A stretch of DNA of 64,000 nt from Prosthecodimorpha hirschii (lineage in GTDB: Bacteria > Pseudomonadota > Alphaproteobacteria > Rhizobiales > Ancalomicrobiaceae): positions 4,607,642 through 4,671,641 of the forward strand of contig NZ_LJYW01000001.1 in NCBI RefSeq assembly GCF_001305515.1, in the 5' to 3' direction. Below are positions 59,171 to 64,000 of this stretch, in pieces. Positions within the stretch are counted from its first letter, which is position 1. Every line of letters begins with the position of its first letter. The notes below the pieces were generated by a model. It worked only from the letters and a program-made list of their open reading frames with translations, did not search any database and was not told the origin of the DNA. The position numbers and the translations under genes are program-made.

Positions 59171-59576
59171 GAGTATTTCTTGGTCATCCGGAGCATAAAT
59201 TCATTGATGGATACTTAATGTTCCGAAGGATGACGGTCAATGGTCTGGTCGTCGAAATATTCGTGACCGCGCAATGCGGGCTGCACCGGTGGATGACGAC
59301 GCCGCGCCGGTGGCGGTTCGACGCACCGTGCCGCCGGTGAAGGGTCGACGGCTTCCCGAAGCCGGCGTCGGCCGCGGCGTCTCGGGGCCCGCCTCGACAT
59401 TTTGGACCGATTGAAACGGCTTCCGGAACCGGATTATTTCCCTGGTGGAAAAAGTGATGGATCGAGCGATGTCGTTTACGGCGGGGCTCGATGAATTATT
59501 GTCATGCCCAGACAGGCGCGCGGCGATCGGCCGCGCCAAGACCTGCTTTGCTTGCCGCTGACGAGGAGACCTTGCC
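59171..59576. other. 406-base divergent gap upstream of malate synthase
   Basis: No gene is supported. The first 60 and the 59400-59510 stretches are notably AT-rich (for example AATTATTGTCATGCCC) and probably contain the two promoters. GGTCAATGGTCTGGTC at 59235-59250 holds direct TGGTC repeats similar to the FadR-type arms seen upstream of glcD, and TTTCC-CTGGT-GGAAA at 59437-59451 is a short dyad nearer the malate synthase. Confidence 0.4.
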
Positions 59577-61187
<1,611 letters not shown>

Positions 61188-61264
61188 GGCGATCGCCGAT
61201 CCCGACCCCTGAAGCCGGTCCTGTGGATATCCATCCCCTGACCGAACCTGCTTTGCCCGGACCC

Positions 61265-61317
61265 AGTGGTTCGATCGAGACGGATGGTCCCCATCCGTCT
61301 CGTGAATCCGAACCACT
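61265..61317. terminator. Long compound hairpin after malate synthase
   Basis: Outer arms AGTGGTTCG (61265-61273) and CGAACCACT (61309-61317) enclose inner arms GAGACGGATGG (61277-61287) and CCATCCGTCTC (61291-61301) with a 3-base loop; only the 3- and 7-base side bulges differ. It is 78 bases after the stop. No strong T-run follows (CACTCTTTG), so it may be a dispersed palindromic element as much as a terminator. Confidence 0.6.
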
Positions 61318-61486
61318 CACTCTTTGACCACTACGGCCGAACCGCCCGGCCCGGGCATTTTCTTGCCGCCGCCCGGTCCATCACGCTTTGCTGATGCAAG
61401 AGCGTTGCAATCGGCCCGTGACGTGCCATCCTGTCGCAGAAAACCGTCCGGGCGAGGCGGAGGCAAGATTGCCAGGAGAGGAAATC

Positions 61487-62297
61487 ATGAGCGACATGAC
61501 CGCCGGCCATCTGGCCGGCCCCGATCTGTCGGCACCGAGCCGTCGCAACGATCCCGTCGTCCGCACCGTGACGGTCGACGACATCTCGCTCGCGCTGGCG
61601 GCAGGTCTGCGGGACTTCCGCGCGGCGCCGATGTTCGGGCTGGTCTTCGCCGGCTTCTACGTGGTCGGCGGCATCCTGCTGACCCTGGTCAGCATGGAAC
61701 TCGATCTGGTCTTCCTGGCCTATCCGCTCGCCGCCGGCTTCGCCATCGTGGCGCCGCTGGTCGCCGTCGGGCTCTACGAGGTCAGCCGGCTCCTGGAGCC
61801 GGGGCGAGACGCCGACCTGGTCGGCGGTGCTGGCTGCGGTGCCGCATCACGGCGCGCGCGAACTCGGCTACATGGCGCTGGTCGCGGTGTTCGGCCTGAT
61901 CGTCTGGGTCTACAGCGCCGGCTTCCTCTATGCGGTCTTCTTCGGCCTGCACGGCTTCGAATTCTCGCAGATCGTCTCGACCGTGGTGTCGACGCCGCGC
62001 GGGATCGCCTTCTTCCTGCTCGGCAACGTGGTCGGCGCGGTGATCGCGCTCGGCCTGTTCTCGGTCAGCGTCGTCTCCTACCCGATGCTGCTCGACCGGG
62101 AGGTCGATTTCGTCACCGCCATGATCACCTCGATCCGGGTCGTGCTGGCCAATCCGGGCCCGATGATAGGCTGGGGCATCTTCATCGGCACATTGCTGGG
62201 TGTCGCGATCCTGCCGGGCTTCATCGGCCTCTTCGTGGTATTGCCGATGCTCGGACATGCCACCTGGCACGTCTACCGGAAGGCCGTCGCGCCCTGA
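61487..62297 (+). pseudogene. DUF2189 membrane protein gene with a one-base frameshift
   Basis: The first part (61487 to about 61800) encodes VRTVTVDDISLALAAGLRDFRAAPMFGLVFAGFYVVGG and on to VGLYEVSRLLEPG, the DUF2189 family start; the rest continues one frame over from about 61804, reading GETPTWSAVLAAVPHHGARELGYMALVAVFGL to a normal C-terminus at 62297. Removing one G from the GGGG run at 61801-61804 restores LEPGETPTWSAVLA, exactly the family wording. It is a multi-helix membrane protein of unknown function. AGGAGAGG precedes the ATG. Either a true frameshift or a sequencing error. Confidence 0.85.
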
Positions 62298-62404
62298 CCG
62301 GCAGAGGCCGGCCCGCCCTCGCGGCGGGTCGGATCGAGCCCGACCTTCCGGTGCGCTCCCGAGCGATCGGCCTCTGGCCGATCGCGACCAGCCCCGGAAG
62401 ACCA

Positions 62405-62938
62405 ATGCACGTAGCAGACTTCACGATCCGCCCGGCGGAGCCCCGCGACCTTCCCGGCATCCTGGCCATCTACGCCCTCGCGGTGGAGACCGGCCTCGCC
62501 TCCTTCGAACTGGCGGCCCCCGATCTCGACGAAATGACCCGACGCCACGCGGCCATCGTGGGCGCGGGTTTTCCGTATCTGGTCGCCGAGCGCGACGGCG
62601 CCGTGCTCGGCTACAGCTATGCCGGCCCCTACCGGCCGCGCCCGGCCTACCGCTTCACGGTCGAGAATTCGGTCTATGTCGCCGAAGCCGCACGCGGCCG
62701 GGGCGTCGGCCGGGCGCTGATCGCGGCGCTGATCGAGGCCTGCGCGGCGCGCGGCGTCCGCCAGATGGTGGCGGTGATCGGCGACAGCGCCAACGACGCC
62801 TCGATCCGCCTGCATGCCTCCGCGGGCTTCGAGCATGCCGGCCTGATGCGGTCGGTCGGCTTCAAGTTCGGCCGCTGGGTCGACAGCGTCCTGATGCAGC
62901 GGCCGATCGGCGCGGGCGACACGGCCCTGCCGGGATAG
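62405..62938 (+). CDS. GNAT acetyltransferase (phosphinothricin/methionine-sulfoximine type)
   Basis: A 177-residue GNAT of the Pat/Bar/MddA group that N-acetylates phosphinothricin or methionine derivatives. The N-terminal FTIRPAEPRDLPGILAIYALAVETGLASFEL and the acetyl-CoA loop ARGRGVGRALIAAL are typical, as is ENSVYVAEAARG. The family is often called resistance protein, but a housekeeping role on methionine sulfone/sulfoximine is equally likely. It starts 107 bases after the frameshifted gene. Confidence 0.88.
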   Translation: MHVADFTIRPAEPRDLPGILAIYALAVETGLASFELAAPDLDEMTRRHAAIVGAGFPYLVAERDGAVLGYSYAGPYRPRPAYRFTVENSVYVAEAARGRGVGRALIAALIEACAARGVRQMVAVIGDSANDASIRLHASAGFEHAGLMRSVGFKFGRWVDSVLMQRPIGAGDTALPG

Positions 62939-62998
62939 GACCCCCGCCGGCTCCGAATGGCCGGCCCCGGCGGGAACGATCGGGCGACCGTGCCGCCG

Positions 62999-64000
62999 TC
63001 AGGCCGTCTGGGCCGAAGGGTTCGCCGCCGGCCGCCGCCCCGACCCGTGCACGGCATCGCCGAAGCGCGCCATGATCAGCCGGACCAGCGGCATGGTCAG
63101 GGCGGTGGAGGCGAGCGCCATGACGACGGCGGCCGAGAAGGTCGTCTGGCTGACCACCTGTTCCTTGGCGAAGATGGTCATCACCACGATGGCCATCAGG
63201 CCCTTGGTCTGCAGAAGCGAGCCGGCCGCCAGCCCGAAGGCCCAGGTCTCGCCGACCGCGCGTGCCGCCAGCATGGTGCCGGCGACGCGGCCGACCGTGC
63301 AGGCCAGGAAGCCGACGCCGAACAGGGTCCAGACCACCGGATCGGCGAAGTCGAAGCTGGTGTTGAGGCCGGTGTTCAGGAAGAAGAAGGGCATCAGCAC
63401 CAGTTGGGTCGGCTGGTCGAGTTTGGCGGCGGCGAATTCGCGGATGCGCTCGGGCAGGAAGATGCCGGCCATGAAGGCGCCGATGACCGGGTGCAGGCCG
63501 GCGACGGCCGTGATCGTGCCCGACAGGAAGATGGTGATGCCGATCACGCTGAGGATCACCCGCTCGGCCGCGCCGACGGCGAGCAGATGCTCGAAATAGC
63601 GCGTCGCGCCGTGGCGCAGGAATAGGTAGTTGAGCCCGGCACCGCCGACCGCGACGGCCAGCGCCTCGCCGATGCCGGTGCCCTTGGCGAAGGGCAGGAT
63701 CAGGGCGATCGAGGCCCAGGAGACCACGTCGCCGACGCCGGCCGAGGCGAGCGCCACCTGGCCGACGCGCGCCCGCATCAGGCCGAGTTCGCGCGTCAGG
63801 ATGACCAGGATCGGCAGCGCGGGAATCGCCACCGCCAGCGCGAAGGCGGCGGCGAACAGGACGAGGCTCGGATTGCGGCCGGTCGCGCAGGACAGCTGCT
63901 CCGGACTGGCGCATGGATAGCCCCGCGCCACGAAATAGCCGGCCACGGCACCGATCGCCGCCGTGAAGGCCATGCCGCCGAGCGAGATGGCGACGACGCT
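62999..64000 (-). CDS. Cation/proton antiporter (CPA2/Kef-type), 5' end outside the window
   Basis: At least 334 residues, open through the last base of the window on the minus strand (the codons before AFTAAIGAVAGYF are SVVAISLGGM). About ten hydrophobic segments fit a sodium/potassium-proton antiporter of the CPA2 family; ASAGVGDVVSWASIAL resembles the charged-residue membrane helix (Asp in GVGD) and HPVIGAFMAGIFLPE the family's second half. The C-terminus ends shortly after the last helix, so no TrkA-N/RCK domain is present on this gene. Its start and any partner lie beyond 64000. Confidence 0.85.
   Translation of the reverse strand, partial: SVVAISLGGMAFTAAIGAVAGYFVARGYPCASPEQLSCATGRNPSLVLFAAAFALAVAIPALPILVILTRELGLMRARVGQVALASAGVGDVVSWASIALILPFAKGTGIGEALAVAVGGAGLNYLFLRHGATRYFEHLLAVGAAERVILSVIGITIFLSGTITAVAGLHPVIGAFMAGIFLPERIREFAAAKLDQPTQLVLMPFFFLNTGLNTSFDFADPVVWTLFGVGFLACTVGRVAGTMLAARAVGETWAFGLAAGSLLQTKGLMAIVVMTIFAKEQVVSQTTFSAAVVMALASTALTMPLVRLIMARFGDAVHGSGRRPAANPSAQTA

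Noticed and set aside
62405-62938. Herbicide (phosphinothricin) resistance determinant
   Set aside because: Family similarity is clear, but such GNATs are common housekeeping enzymes; no mobile context or resistance cluster is present.

Overview
The window reads as chromosomal DNA of a GC-rich alphaproteobacterium, most likely a member of the Hyphomicrobiales (Rhizobiales). The case rests on an NdvA/ChvA-type cyclic beta-glucan exporter, a rhizobial 'host attachment' protein, a LysR gene divergent from a DUF1127 gene, FixK/FNR boxes, and the rsmE and gshA genes lying close together. No rRNA or tRNA gene, insertion sequence, prophage or CRISPR array was seen. The gene order looks like ordinary chromosome, with one clear rearrangement (a segmental tandem duplication at 36.9-42.6 kb) and an unusual number of short tandem repeats.

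Layout. 0-3.8 kb: end of a glycine cleavage operon (gcvT-gcvH-gcvPA-gcvPB, split P-protein), closed by strong hairpins. 4-10.4 kb: membrane protein, NdvA-like exporter, glycerate 2-kinase behind a striking dyad, AzlCD amino-acid exporter. 10.4-17.5 kb: phosphotransferase/P-loop kinase fusion and a conserved hypothetical sharing a FixK/FNR box, thioesterase, ArsR and LysR regulators, DUF1127 protein followed by a triplicated terminator, two poorly known proteins. 17.6-24 kb: gshA and rsmE, with an HscC (Hsp70) plus J-like membrane co-chaperone pair on the opposite strand between them. 24-31.8 kb: quinone oxidoreductase with divergent LysR, XseA, EamA permease, sulfotransferase, acyl-CoA dehydrogenase, SDR. 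31.8-36.9 kb: orphan minimal nucleotidyltransferase, host attachment protein, universal stress protein and acyl-CoA synthetase/GNAT fusion, with two FixK/FNR boxes. 36.9-43.8 kb: tandem duplication of a periplasmic TPR-caspase gene and a thiamine-diphosphate enzyme; one copy of each is damaged. 44-46.4 kb: low-complexity small genes, two of them overlapping. 46.4-50.2 kb: lactate utilisation operon lutABC with its GntR regulator. 50.4-53.6 kb: DUF3422 protein, soluble cytochrome c, LysR. 53.9-58 kb: glycolate oxidase glcDEF. 58.3-64 kb: small exported and membrane proteins, malate synthase, a frameshifted DUF2189 gene, a GNAT, and a cation/proton antiporter running off the end.

How the genes fit together. 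A C2/C3 carbon theme recurs: glycolate to glyoxylate (GlcDEF), glyoxylate to malate (malate synthase), glycerate to 2-phosphoglycerate (glycerate kinase), glycine to C1 units (Gcv) and lactate to pyruvate (LutABC). A low-oxygen theme is suggested by three FixK/FNR boxes in front of stress-type genes. The most unusual part is the duplicated caspase/ThDP segment: one caspase paralog has lost exactly its protease domain but keeps a long open sensor part, and the truncated ThDP-enzyme fragment differs from the intact gene by about 13 substitutions that are all synonymous.
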